A DNA stretch of 64,000 bases from Lytechinus pictus (lineage: Eukaryota; Echinodermata; Echinoidea; Temnopleuroida; Toxopneustidae). A program made the position numbers and the translations under genes. Position 1 is the first letter of the stretch; each line of letters begins with the position of its first letter. The stretch spans positions 14,317,201 to 14,381,200 of the forward strand of contig NC_087252.1 of the NCBI RefSeq assembly GCF_037042905.1, read 5' to 3'. The notes beneath the pieces were generated by a model that was given only the letters and a program-made list of their open reading frames with translations, made no database searches and was not told the origin of the DNA. Positions 1 through 11,231 of this stretch are shown here, one piece after another.

Positions 1-870
1 ACTTAAATTTACCACTTTTTAAAGCCATTTTTTCAGCCAAAAAGTAGATTTCATCGTTACGTGGTTCTTGAATATTAGACGATACCAGTTGAACAGTAGC
101 AGGCAGCTTTATATAGCTATATTGCTTTTATTCCTCTACTTTGTGTTGTTACGGATATTTGCAAAATATATCTTATCAAATAAAAGAAAATGTCATTTAT
201 CCATAGGGGCTATATGGTATACAATGCACTGTACTGTACATACTACACTGCATTAACCACCATGACATATGAAAAGGACTGTATATAAACTATAGTGTCA
301 TAGAAATGAGCTCCTAATGTTTAGAATTAGATTGTGAATTGTGAATTTGATTGCTTGTCAGCTGATGTACAATGTATAATACATGATGAAACCAGCAACG
401 TAAATTGCACAAAAATATCACATAACATGTATATCATATACATACATCACATTTTTAACCATATCTTCTCCATTTGGAGGCTTTTTTTACCTGGTTGTGG
501 TGTCTAAACTGGCCTATATTTATGGGGTCAGTTATTTATCATGGTAACGCTGAGCTCATTTCTATGACACTATAGTTTGTACAGGCGGTGTTAGCTGTCA
601 TGGTGGCCAATGCATTTATGCAGTGCAGTATGTACAGTACATTGTATATATGTACTGTATAGGCCCAATGGATAATTGACATTTTTTATTTAATAAGATA
701 TATATTTCACAAATATCCGTAAAACCCAAAGTAGAGGAATACAAGCAATTTAGCTATATGAAGCTGCTTTCTATTGTCGACCTCGTACCATCTAATATCC
801 AAGAACCCCAGGACGATAAAACCTACTTTTTGGCTGAAAAAAAACTATAAAAATTTGAAAATTTAGGTAT
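1..870. repeat. Foldback element with ~300 bp inverted arms
   Basis: The left arm (about 1-313, ending GAGCTC) is the imperfect reverse complement of the right arm (552 to about 870, beginning GAGCTC). Matching landmarks are AAAAAGTAG near 40 against CTACTTTTT near 825, and the pair CATAGAAATGAGCTC / GAGCTCATTTCTATG next to the loop. The loop (314-551) is unique AT-rich sequence. No coding capacity is seen. The element may continue left of the window, so its outer end and any target duplication cannot be judged. It reads as a foldback or large MITE. Confidence 0.75.
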
Positions 871-1640
871 AATTACCTTTTAACTCTACAAATAATGGTT
901 TAAAAGTACTAATCAGAGGAAAAACAAATTGCCTGCCCCCAAAAACATATGAATAGACACCAAAACCAGATAAAAAGACCACCAATTAAAGAAGTTGTGG
1001 CCAAAACTGTGATTTTGGTGGCTTTTGGCGGCCATTTTGGATTTTGGCTCGGCACACTTTTTTCTCGGACCCGAGACAAAAAATATTGTCATTTCATGTT
1101 GAGATACATTACAAGGAATAAAAAAAAACTGTTGTCATATTGAAATTACAAAAAAAGTATTTTTGACCCATGTATAGCCCACTCCTATTACCAGGCAAAA
1201 GGGAGCAAGAATTTACGGAACTAGACTCATGAATATTCATAACAATCTTTCTCCGACGCATCGAATGGTAGCCTTTTGTCGGGAACGTTTGTTGTATTTT
1301 CTATATGGACTTTAGTGGTATTGGCAGGATCTGATGAAAATACGAACATACTAAAATCGCATATTCAATTATTATTTTATTTTTAAAGTATTTTTTCTCT
1401 TTTATTGTTTGTTTTTTATTTTTTCGCCGTTTTGTGATAAAAATAAATTTATCTCGTTGCCTCGTCAAAAGGCTATATCGATCCTCCATTGCTTCCTGTA
1501 CAAACGACTTCTAATACACACCGAAAAAAATTCCCTCCTTTTTTGCCTAGTTTTGGGGCATTATTTCATAGTTTTGATAATCGTGTATATTGCGGCTTAA
1601 GTTGTGAGTATGTATAGATTTCCTTAATTACAATTTTGTC
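871..1640. other. AT-rich intergenic, no gene seen
   Basis: Only short chance frames occur here, with no codon bias or domain. Several A and T runs are present. Nothing further can be supported. Confidence 0.5.
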
Positions 1641-1660
1641 CAATCTTATTCCTTTTCCTG

Positions 1661-1910
1661 TGATTCCCGATGCTCATCTGATGAGCCGGGGTGAATCACA
1701 ACGCAGCCCGAACACAGTACGTGTTCGGGCTGCCGCAGTAAGGGTAGGTGGAGCGTAGTGTAGCGGTAGTGAAGTGGAGTGGAGCCTGCACGAACTTCGC
1801 TCGAGGTACTACTAAGTACGTAGGTTTACACATACCGTACCGTCTAGGCACGACAACTATTGAAGCCGCCCGTAGCCAGGCGGCTTCTAGAGAGTAAAAA
1901 TCATTTAGCC
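1661..1910. repeat. Hairpin-rich repeat fragment
   Basis: Three local stems follow one another: GTGATTC..GAATCAC with an inner GCTCATC/GATGAGC (1661-1698); a 13 bp stem GCAGCCCGAACAC with 5 nt loop (1703-1733); and GAAGCCGCC..GGCGGCTTC near 1864-1890. The block 1738-1810 is a dispersed module that recurs at 41633-41700 (reverse) and 42177-42250 (forward). The block about 1875-1905 recurs inverted at 9001-9035. This looks like the scarred end of one or more foldback elements. Confidence 0.6.
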
Positions 1911-4900
1911 TACTAACGTAAGGTTACTCTCATACGAAGCCAGGCATTCCTCCCCATTCATCTGCGTGTACTGCAAAAAAACCTGAAACTTTCGCCCCCG
2001 AGATTTCTACTTTCCTTCTAAAAGATCTAGCTCTAAATCATGTAAATGGGATAAAACTTCATTTCCGACATTTCTACGCTCTCGTTGTTATTTTGAAAAC
2101 AAGAATTCATCAAAAAAATGAAAAAATATTATGAAAAGACGGAAGAGACTTGCCCGATGTTTACGCCGCCATCTTGTTTCTTATTGTACTTCCCCAACGT
2201 TACGCGACGCGACACTCAGTCATTAGCCGTGACTGAAACATTGACCAATCAAAAACTAAGATTCTACAAGAAATATGAATATTCATATACGAAAGTATAA
2301 ACATAGATAATTCAGTTTTATGTGAAATTTAAACCTAATACTTCAAAATAGGGTAAGTTTTATGTCTCTAAAATGACCCTTAAAACCAGAATTTTATTCT
2401 TAAAAAATAAGGATTTTTCCAAGTTGCCATGGTAACGCGGCCTGAGATAAAAAAATCTTAGCAAATACTTCATTTTAGTGATCGAGGATGCATTTGTTCA
2501 CGGTATATGTCTACATAAGTTATAACATTTTTTTCCAGACCATGGATGAACTTTCAAAAAGAGAAATTTTAGGCAAGTTTTTACGATTTTCGGCAATTTT
2601 CTGACACAGGTACATTGAAGACGTAATCTTTACAGAATTAGAAGAAGACATTGTGGATTTTCCTAATTATCACGACGGATTTGCAACTTACTTGTAAACA
2701 AACCAAACAAAGTCTATGATACATTTTCGATAATGCGAAAAGAGACATTCAAGTCTCTGATTGAGAGCCGTAGATTGAACATTCGCACGGCGCAATGGTA
2801 ACGTTTTCGCCGAATTCGTCGGGGCGAAAACTCCAAGCGAGCCGTACCACTCACCAGTCCCGAACGCTGCGCTGTATGTTTGATGATATATCTGGTGCCA
2901 TTTCGTGCTTATAAATTTGTTTTTTCTACAATGCCACTATCTCATTAAAATTGTTTGTCATGATAACATTGGAAATATTATCGTTTAATGGCCCAAAGGA
3001 TCGACTGTCATAAAAGATACTTTGAAATATTGTCAGAGAGTGATTAGTTAGGTGATGTTTATGGTCAGAATTTAGTCGTGGCTTCGGGTGAACTTACTCG
3101 AACGCGGTCACTTGCTCACGGGGCGAGTCGGCCTGGCCCTTTGGTGGAAGGCCGTTGGGCAACGTGCAGTGCAGCTAGAGCAGAGTTGGGGAGTTAGGTA
3201 AAAATACTTTGAAATAAGAAATCTGCTGTGCAAATATTTTTGTCTTATCCCTTTGGATTAGAAATTCAAATTCTCAAAGTTGAAATCCAATTTTAGACAG
3301 TGACATAACAAAGAGTGGTGCTGTTAGGGGGGTGGGGGGGGGGGGGGGGTCTTGCATGCCCCCAATTCACGAACAAGAAAAAAAAAGGAAAAGGAAATAA
3401 TCTTGCGAAATTGTTTAATTGGATTTTTGTAACAAAAACGTCAAAATTATGCTCATGTCGCCTGCTTGCAACTATATACTTTTATAAATTTTGCCCGATA
3501 TGCCATATCGTATACTGGTATTGGTAACCCTCAATTTTTTTCGCCCGTTACGCCACTGATATAAAAGCTACTTTAGTCTTTATGCTAACATTATTTGGTT
3601 GCGGGATCAAAGCATCAGCTACAGCTAAACATACTTTATGCCTGTTCAACTTCCAATACAGGTTTAGGTCTGTATTTATGAGATGTTAAGATCTATGGGT
3701 GCCTTTATTATTTTCATTTTCAATTAAAACAATTATCATTAATTATGTATTAATTTAGTATTAACCTCCATGATACATTTTATTGTGTTAAAACCATACA
3801 ATTTCTGTTATATTAAGCCCTTTTAAAAACATGCTCAATAGCAGACCCCCCCCATATATAAACACAATAGAAGTGTATAGAATTAATTGACCCCCCCCCT
3901 AGCTCCCCTATTGAGGACAAAATGAAAAAAATGCTCAAAATAATCGACCGCCCCCCTTTTACGAGGCAGCTGAGCTGTCGGTGGCATGATGTCTTCATTG
4001 ACTTTTTTTTTGCTTGTAAAAAAATATTGAAGAAATAGGGGCTACTCTAAGTGTCCCCTATGAAAATCGATCTGGATCTGCAAGTGCATGGGGCTGCGCC
4101 CTCTCCAACGTCATAGCTACCCCATATCTTTAGGTTCTAGCTCTCATCTTTTTCAGCTCCCTGATTTTTTGGAAGAAAAAAAAAATGGGGCGAAAGAAAA
4201 GAGTGAAATAAATCAAATACGATTAGGCCTAATCAAAATTTGAGTTGTTTGAAAGAACTAAATTAAATTCTACAACCATGAAGAATAACAGCAATCTTGA
4301 TTAATTCTGTTTGAATTTTTTTTTTTTTTCAAAATCAGAAACAATCAACCTTTTTCTGATTATTCTGTCACTTTCCATATTTTGGAGAAAAAAATTAAGG
4401 TGTTCATCGACGCCCTGTACTGCATGATGAAACTGTATCCCCATTCGGCCCTCTTAACTCCCCCCTCTCTCTCTCTCCCTCCCCCCCCCCACCACAAAGC
4501 CCCTTGCTCATTTCTCTTATCTCACCTTGACCTTAATTAATTAATCTTAACTATCTGGCGGTACAGTCAAACGTGACTGGTCGCAATCATAGTTTCATCC
4601 CCAACAAACACGGAACAAACAATAACAACAATTCTGTTTTTCGACCCAACATCATTCCTTTCAATACGCGTAAGGCCATACGTGGGCATGCACAAACAAC
4701 GTGGGTTCACAAAAACAGACCCGCGTTCGGACTGAAATTGTGATTAAAATAAAAATGTTATAAATATAACAAAAATATTGGTATAATAAAGGATATTTGA
4801 TTAACGGAAAAACATCCATCACTAATTCATAGGAACTCTGGAAAAGATTTGAACGAGGTTTTTATCAACGGTAATCAAGAGGAATTAGTGTATGGATGAA

Positions 4901-5690
4901 TGGCGGACAATTTGAAGGTTGATTTTGGAGGGTCAATGTTTTATTCATGAGAATGACGTCAAAATACGCATAATGCACTTGTATGATTGGATAAAACGCT
5001 AATGTTTTATTCATGTACTCATGCATTAAACATTTTTTCCGTCCCACAATTCCCTACGATATCTGTGCGAAGTGTCGTTCTTTTGGACTCTGCGAATTTC
5101 AAGTTTCTGAAACGAAATAGCTAGACTAATTATCTGTTTATAGAATTGATGTTCGAAATCATGGTATTTGAGTGAACTTCGTTGGAGCAGAAAATCTTGG
5201 AGGGAACATCAATACTATTCTAATGACATTCCATAGGAATAAAAGTAAGTTACGCTCATTTTCATGTTTTGATCTCACTTGCAAATTGTAATATGTTTGC
5301 CGGGGTTCGGGGCTCATCCTGTATAACCGTACGTAATATGTAAACCTCAATTTCAATATTTCTTTTGCCTGACTTCCAAATAAGTGTGATCATTGAGTTT
5401 CTCAAAAATACTATATCTAGGGGTCTATAGTTTGTCGTAGATCTAGACATTCATCGGAATGATTCATGTAGGTCCAAAGTAAACCTGTATTTCAGTTTTA
5501 TTGTGATTAGACAATTATCAGGGGTAGATGTGGACTTGTTTCCGACCTCCTGTTTTTTAGTAACGACAAACTGTCGATTTTAGGCCAATTCAAATTTAGG
5601 TCAATGTAGGGATATGGTCAGAGCGGGATCCTGCCTTTGATATCGCCGGTGCTAGCCGGCTAGCGAGATTGTTGATATAGTCATGGGGTA
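1911..5690. other. Intergenic sequence, no gene seen
   Basis: No frame here shows protein-family character. I note homopolymer G/C runs (about 3330-3350, 3847, 3891, 4480), a short GTTTTCGCC stem at 2803-2831, a perfect TGACGTCA (CRE-type) site near 4954, and a direct repeat of AATGTTTTATTCATG near 4936 and 5000. None of these is enough to name a gene. Confidence 0.5.
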
Positions 5691-5691
5691 T

Positions 5692-5769
5692 GAAAATAGC
5701 GGGGACGGACTAGGCCCAAACTTCAAGCTTGAAAGTTGAAGTTTAGGCCTAGTCCGTCCCCGCTATTTC
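5692..5769. repeat. Near-perfect 35 bp hairpin
   Basis: A ~35 bp arm beginning GAAAATAGCGGGGACGG is followed by a short spacer (GCTTGAAAG) and its reverse complement with about one internal mismatch, ending CCGTCCCCGCTATTT. The stem is far longer than expected by chance. It could be a solo terminal inverted-repeat pair of an internally deleted element or a precursor-type hairpin. No neighbouring gene helps to choose. Confidence 0.8.
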
Positions 5770-8640
5770 ATCTTCATATGAATAAGTATTCTCAGCATTT
5801 TCTTTTATTCAGGAACATTTTACTTCAGAATAATCAGTGTTGAAATACGATTGACTTGGCATTAGTGTCTGTTATTAGTGTTAAGTGTTACTTAGTCTTA
5901 GATTTGAATGAAATGGCGTAGCCTATACCCTGACCTAAATCAAGTCTATTTGAACAGGATACCCTGGGCCTGGCCTGGGGTGGTAATTTGAAAACGTTCT
6001 TAGTGTTTACCTCATTCAAATGTGATGTGATTCTTAAGTTATACAGGCCCAGCATAGACCAGATTCAGCTATATACAGCTGTAGAAATATGTGGTTGGAA
6101 TCATTTTACTTTTATAAACAGAGTGAGGTAGGCCTATGCCTCTATGTGATAGAGAATGAAGTTCCGGGTCCAGATAACTTTTTAGTTCTAGTTTGGAATA
6201 TTCATACATAGACCTGGGATATGGGCAGCTGGAAATTTCAAAAATATTGTTTAAGAAGAGTAATTTTATTATCGCTAAAACCCTCAAATTTAAATTGTCA
6301 ATTGCAGATCCAATGGGACCAAGTTCTTAGCAGTTCACACCTAGTCAGAAGTACAAGATTGAGAACCATGCCGATCAGCAAGTGTTAGTTACAATCTAAT
6401 GAGGAACAGGATATCTGAATGGAAAAATTGCAAGGTATGCTTACTGTTTTGATAATATACAGGCTGTATCTAAGCTCATCACCCCCCCCCAAAAAAAAAA
6501 AAAAAACCAAATAAATAAATATTTCCCCTTTTTTGGGAGGGGGTACGTGGGCTATGGCCAATTGTGCTGAAACATGATGCGATATCATGTAATGTTAAAG
6601 TTCCATTGTGAGTTAATATTTGTTTGAATTCAGATTCACCAGTATTTACATTTTTAACACTGCATACTAATTATCCATATCTCCTGTCTATACATGCATT
6701 TGCATAAAAAACCCAAGATATTAACAGTTATCACAAAATTCTGATAAATATTTGAATTAATTTGCACTCTTTATTTTCAAAACATACTGTAGATAGTTAT
6801 ATTGATATATGAATTTATCTGGATGTGGGACGAAAGTGACTGCATGTGCTAAACTTGTTTTATCACTGAAGATATAAAATAGAGTTTACATCTTTTTTTT
6901 ACTAAACTGGACTAGATGAGTAAATATAATTTACAGCTTATGTTCTTTTCTCTTTTTTACCATGCAGGTTTCCCACTTCCTAAGCTGTTTAAGTACTGGT
7001 ATCACAACATAAGTGCCAAGAAGAGATATGAAACGGTCTCAACATTTTTGCTGGTGCCCCCCCCCCCGATGCCGTGACCCACAGTACGCCACTTCAAGTC
7101 TTCATAAATTATGTAGGGTTATTAAGTTGCATTTATTGTTATCTTCATTTAAAAAAAATGTGAAATGGGCTACCACTGCAATAATATATAAATAGACTAT
7201 ATTTAAAAAATAGATTGAATTCTAACCACAGTGACAGTAGACAAATCAAATTTTGTTAATGATTCGCTAATGTATTGATTGGGGAAGGCACTCTTTAGGA
7301 TTCTGGCATTGTGTCCCACCCCCCCCCCTTATGAGGAGTGCTCTCACATCAGTAGACTATTTCTTGTCAGCAAATTTGAAAGGAATTTACCAATTTTTTT
7401 GAGTGACAAACTTTTGTGGAAGAAAATAAACGAATATCAAAGGTTTTTATGCTCTTTTATGGAATATTAACTATAGGCTCATCGAGATCCTTTGAATGAA
7501 ATTTTAACAAACATTGTACAATGTAGAAAAATGTACTTAATCCCATTTTTGTACATTTATATACCCACCCCATACTACCCCTACCCAGTAACAGCCCTTT
7601 TTAGCTATGCATTGCCTTCATTTTTTTAAATACAATTTAATGCTTGGTTGATGCTAATTATTATTTTTATGTTAATGTCAATGTTTTAGAAATTTGATCT
7701 TGGTAAGTTTCATTTATCAATTAATTGTGATGATATATTGCTTCTGAGCTGTTATACACAAATGGCAAAAGATGTTGCACTGTACTGAAATGTGATGATG
7801 CCACTGTTACATGAGATCAAACAGCAGTCAATTAAAATATTATTCAAGAAAAATAAGGATAAGAGTGGGAAAGAAAGTAAAATGACAGGAGAATTATTTG
7901 CTTGTATGCATATAGTTATGTCAGTTTCTGAGAGAGAGACAGACAGAAAGAGAGAGAGATGGGGGGGGGGGGGTAAAGTTCAGTTTGTTTTGAAAGAAGC
8001 AATTATAAGACCTTACTGTTCATGACGGGTAACGGGGGGGGGGGCTAATTATTTCTCCAAATTTTTTAAACCTACATATAAAATGTATTTTTTCTTTCCA
8101 AATGAAAATTACACCAGATTCATTTTCAGTTGAAAATAAAAAAGAAATAGCCTACGATCGGTTTGCTCTCTTGCCTATTTAATTTTGAGAACCCCCTCCC
8201 CCCTAAAATATGGTATATACCTAGGTCATGATTATTGATGTTTGACATAGAAGTCGCCATTTAAAATTAAGTGCTCCGAGGACTGCTATTCATAATAGGA
8301 CTTATATTGGAGACTACAATTATGGAAAAGAATTTGATTTGTTATTATCTTTGTTTATATTATGAAAAGAGGTTCATTTCGTTTTCTGCAATAAAAAGAA
8401 AAAAGGGCTCCAGAAACCTAAAGAGATGTCATCGTATATGGCAACATTTTCTTTGGGAACCTTCTCTGTAATATTTTTTAGCAAAGATCCTGGCCATTTG
8501 CAGCTAAAACAAAGCAAAGATGCAGTAATAATCGTAACAAGCAATAACAAATAGATCATTAAAATAGATGAATAATAAAACTCTGAGGAGGAAAAAAACG
8601 AATGATCTGACATTATGTAATCACTGACAGACACCATAAA
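5770..8640. other. Intergenic sequence with homopolymer runs, no gene seen
   Basis: C runs near 6481, 7061 and 7318 and G runs near 7961 and 8034 interrupt AT-rich sequence. The longest frames (for example 8374-8637 minus) have no recognisable domain. Confidence 0.5.
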
Positions 8641-8917
8641 CGATATTAATCAGGTCGCGCATTATGCTAATTAGTGACAAAATACTAATTTACATATTTT
8701 TACGCTATGCGCGAAGGACGTTCCGTGACCACGCCTTCATTTCGCTGGTGTACCAAAACAGTGGCGGTGCCCATAGGCTTGGATACGAAAAATGGGAGCA
8801 GTGTGCACTTTTGACCCTCCAAAATTTTCTTCAATTCTGACCGGATGCAGAAGCGGAGTTTCACCCCCCTGACGTGGTCTATGTATTGCATGTGTAAAGT
8901 CTGTGTTCGTTGCGTAT

Positions 8918-9036
8918 CTTCTTTTACTAGAATCGCGCAAATACGCGTGTGCGCAGACAATTACAAGGGGGACTGCGCAGACTTGGGGGAACTTGCCATA
9001 AATGATTTTTACTCTCTAGAAGCCGCCTGGCTAGCC
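8918..9036. repeat. Dispersed repeat fragment, inverted relative to 10916-10979 and 1875-1905
   Basis: The stretch AATCGCGCAAATACGCGTG..GGGGGACTGCGCAGACT (8929-8985) is the reverse complement of 10916-10965. The adjoining block with AGAAGCCGCCTGGC (9001-9035) matches 1875-1905 inverted. These are shared termini of a dispersed element rather than coding sequence. Confidence 0.6.
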
Positions 9037-9485
9037 GCCCGGCTAACCGCAGCCACTCGCTCAAATTTAACGCTCGAATTTTCGAAGAAATACTGAATCA
9101 ATACCTAATATGAAACCATACAATTTTACGACTTTTAAAGAGATGATTTGAAATGATATACAAAATGAATACAGTAATTACCCACGATTTTTTAATGTAC
9201 TTTTCCAGACCCCACTGCAAGAGTTTATCGGCCACAAACTCCATTTTGTCCTGTGTGAAGAAAATTGCACACGTGCATGCGTTTTTGTTCTTCGTACAGC
9301 GAGCGTCGCCTCTTAGCCAATCACATTTAATTTCTAGAAGTTATATAGAAAATGAAGAATATTACCTTCAGACGATATCCCTAGAAAATTGCTTCAAGAA
9401 ATGTCATTATAAAGAGGAAATGGACAAAAATTTGTCAAGAAAAATCACGAAAAAGGAGATCGCATCATGAATATTCATATCATGG

Positions 9486-9713
9486 CCCAGAAGGAAAAAC
9501 CAGTAAGACCAGTAAATTTTTTTACTGGTTTCCAGTAGAATTTTACTGGTTTCCAGTATATTTTTACTGGGCCAGTTCATTTTTAACTGGACCAGTAAAA
9601 ATCAACTGGAGACCAGTTCCAACAATTGCATTCCAGTTGAAGCAATTAATAATACCAGTTAAATTTTTTTTCATCAAACTGGTGTTTCTGGTCCAATAAA
9701 TGGTTTCCAGTAG
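9486..9713. repeat. Left ACCAGT/ACTGGT subterminal array
   Basis: Irregularly spaced six-base ACCAGT and ACTGGT motifs in both orientations are separated by short T- or A-rich spacers. Similar spacing occurs at the right end, as in the subterminal transposase-binding arrays of some DNA transposons. No coding frame is present. Confidence 0.75.
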
Positions 9714-9721
9714 ATTTTTAC

Positions 9722-10903
9722 CAACGAACGTAGAGGGCAGCAACACACAAGCGTGTTGCTCTAAGGAAGGTCAACTCGATACGCGCATGCAGCTGAGGTA
9801 CGCGCATATTTTATCATTTATGCCAACGAAATCATACGCCGATCCAATACAACAACAAATTAGTAGCGATCACGAAAACAATATGAAAGAATATGACTAC
9901 AACGATATCAAAGATAACATTAAAAAATTATGTTGGAGAATATACATACATTTAAAAACATACGTTGATATTTAAAACTTTACAAATATAAGTTTTAGAA
10001 ACTAAATCATTACCAAATCGGTGATTGTTGTTATCAGCGATTTCACCAGACGGCTGTATTAGGTGATTTGCGTCGAGACGATTTTGTGACCACTCGCAAA
10101 GCATTTCGGGATTGAATATGACCACCTTATTTTCTCTGAGCTCTTCGCTGAACCCATCATCACAGTGCAGCTGCAGCGCAGCGCGCAGCCAATGCAATGC
10201 ATCCGATGCATGGGGTTTTTTCGCCGTCCATAGTCTCGGACTCGAAGTTGAAATTTAGACCCGGATTTCGGGGAAACAGCGCCTTTATTTCAGATTTATA
10301 GATTTAAAAGTCGAATGAAATTAAAAATTTGAAATCTAACCTTGAACAACCATCGTTGATAAACATCAGCCCTGAAGCAATTGCACTTCAAATCAGACTA
10401 GGCTAATTGGACGTCATTGTCTATGTTGCTAGAAGGTCTATGACGAGTCGCCTGAAGCCCCAGCGCATCATCAACGTCACTAGCTAGCTGCGCGACCGGC
10501 CCAGACTCGGCGCACCCAGGCCAGAAAAATGACCTCGATTATTACGGTGGTTGTCTATGCATTTATTAGTGGTGCAGCGAAATTCAGCAGAAGAAAATAA
10601 GAGATATGAGGTATCCTCGTCATAGACTTAATATTCCAAAATGAGGAAAAATGTCCAAATCATGATTATTTAAGCTAAATATTTTCTTTAAAAATAAAAG
10701 TAATATCTTTAATATTTATACCCAGAATAACCGATCTAATAATTGTTCATTAAAAAATATTTAAAATTAACAAATGAAAAAAAAATCAACTCGACAAATT
10801 TCCCAAAACCCCACCTTATTTTTTAGAGTGGTCACAAAATTCGAGCGGAGTTGACCTTCCTTAGAGCAACACGCTTGTGTGTTGCTGCCCTCTACGTTCG
10901 TTG
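9722..10903. mobile_element. 1.18 kb TIR element, copy 1 (8 bp TSD ATTTTTAC)
   Basis: A 56 bp perfect terminal inverted repeat begins CAACGAACGTAGAGGGCAGC at 9722 and ends with its complement at 10903. Direct 8 bp repeats ATTTTTAC flank it (9714-9721, 10904-10911). The TIR holds its own small stem AACAC..GTGTT. On the minus strand a ~75-codon exon-like frame (10197-9990) is shared with copy 2 but is out of frame with its upstream ATG because of a small deletion. An 8 bp target duplication fits hAT- or P-type transposition, but no transposase is present, so this is a non-autonomous derivative. Confidence 0.85.
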
Positions 10904-10960
10904 ATTTTTACTGGAAGTCTGCGCAGTCCCCCTTGTCTGCGCACACGCGTATTTGCGCGA

Positions 10961-11206
10961 TTCACAAAAGAAGTTTAAACCCCCCCTGGGTTTAAACCCC
11001 CTCCTGGTTTTTTGAAACCATGGTTTAAACCCAGGGGGGGTTTAAACCCCCTCTCTGATTCACAAACGATGGTTTTTTTAAACCATGGTTTAAACCACAG
11101 TCTAAATTTAAACTGTGGTCTAAATTTAGACTGTGGTTTAAACCATGGTTTAAATTTAGACCATGGTTTAAACCATGGGTTTTTCCTACTGAGCATGCTC
11201 AGTAGG
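10961..11206. repeat. Palindromic GTTTAAAC/CCATGG terminal mosaic
   Basis: At least eight GTTTAAAC or near-identical modules alternate with CCATGG, CTAAATTTAG-like and CCCCCC/GGGGGG blocks, forming overlapping inverted repeats. It ends in a 22 bp perfect palindrome (half-site CCTACTGAGCA, 11185-11206) just upstream of the MYB start. Related modules occur at 25690-25810. A role as transposase/MYB binding sites is inferred from position. Confidence 0.7.
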
Positions 11207-11231
11207 TCAGATGCTGTCTGCTACATCCAAA

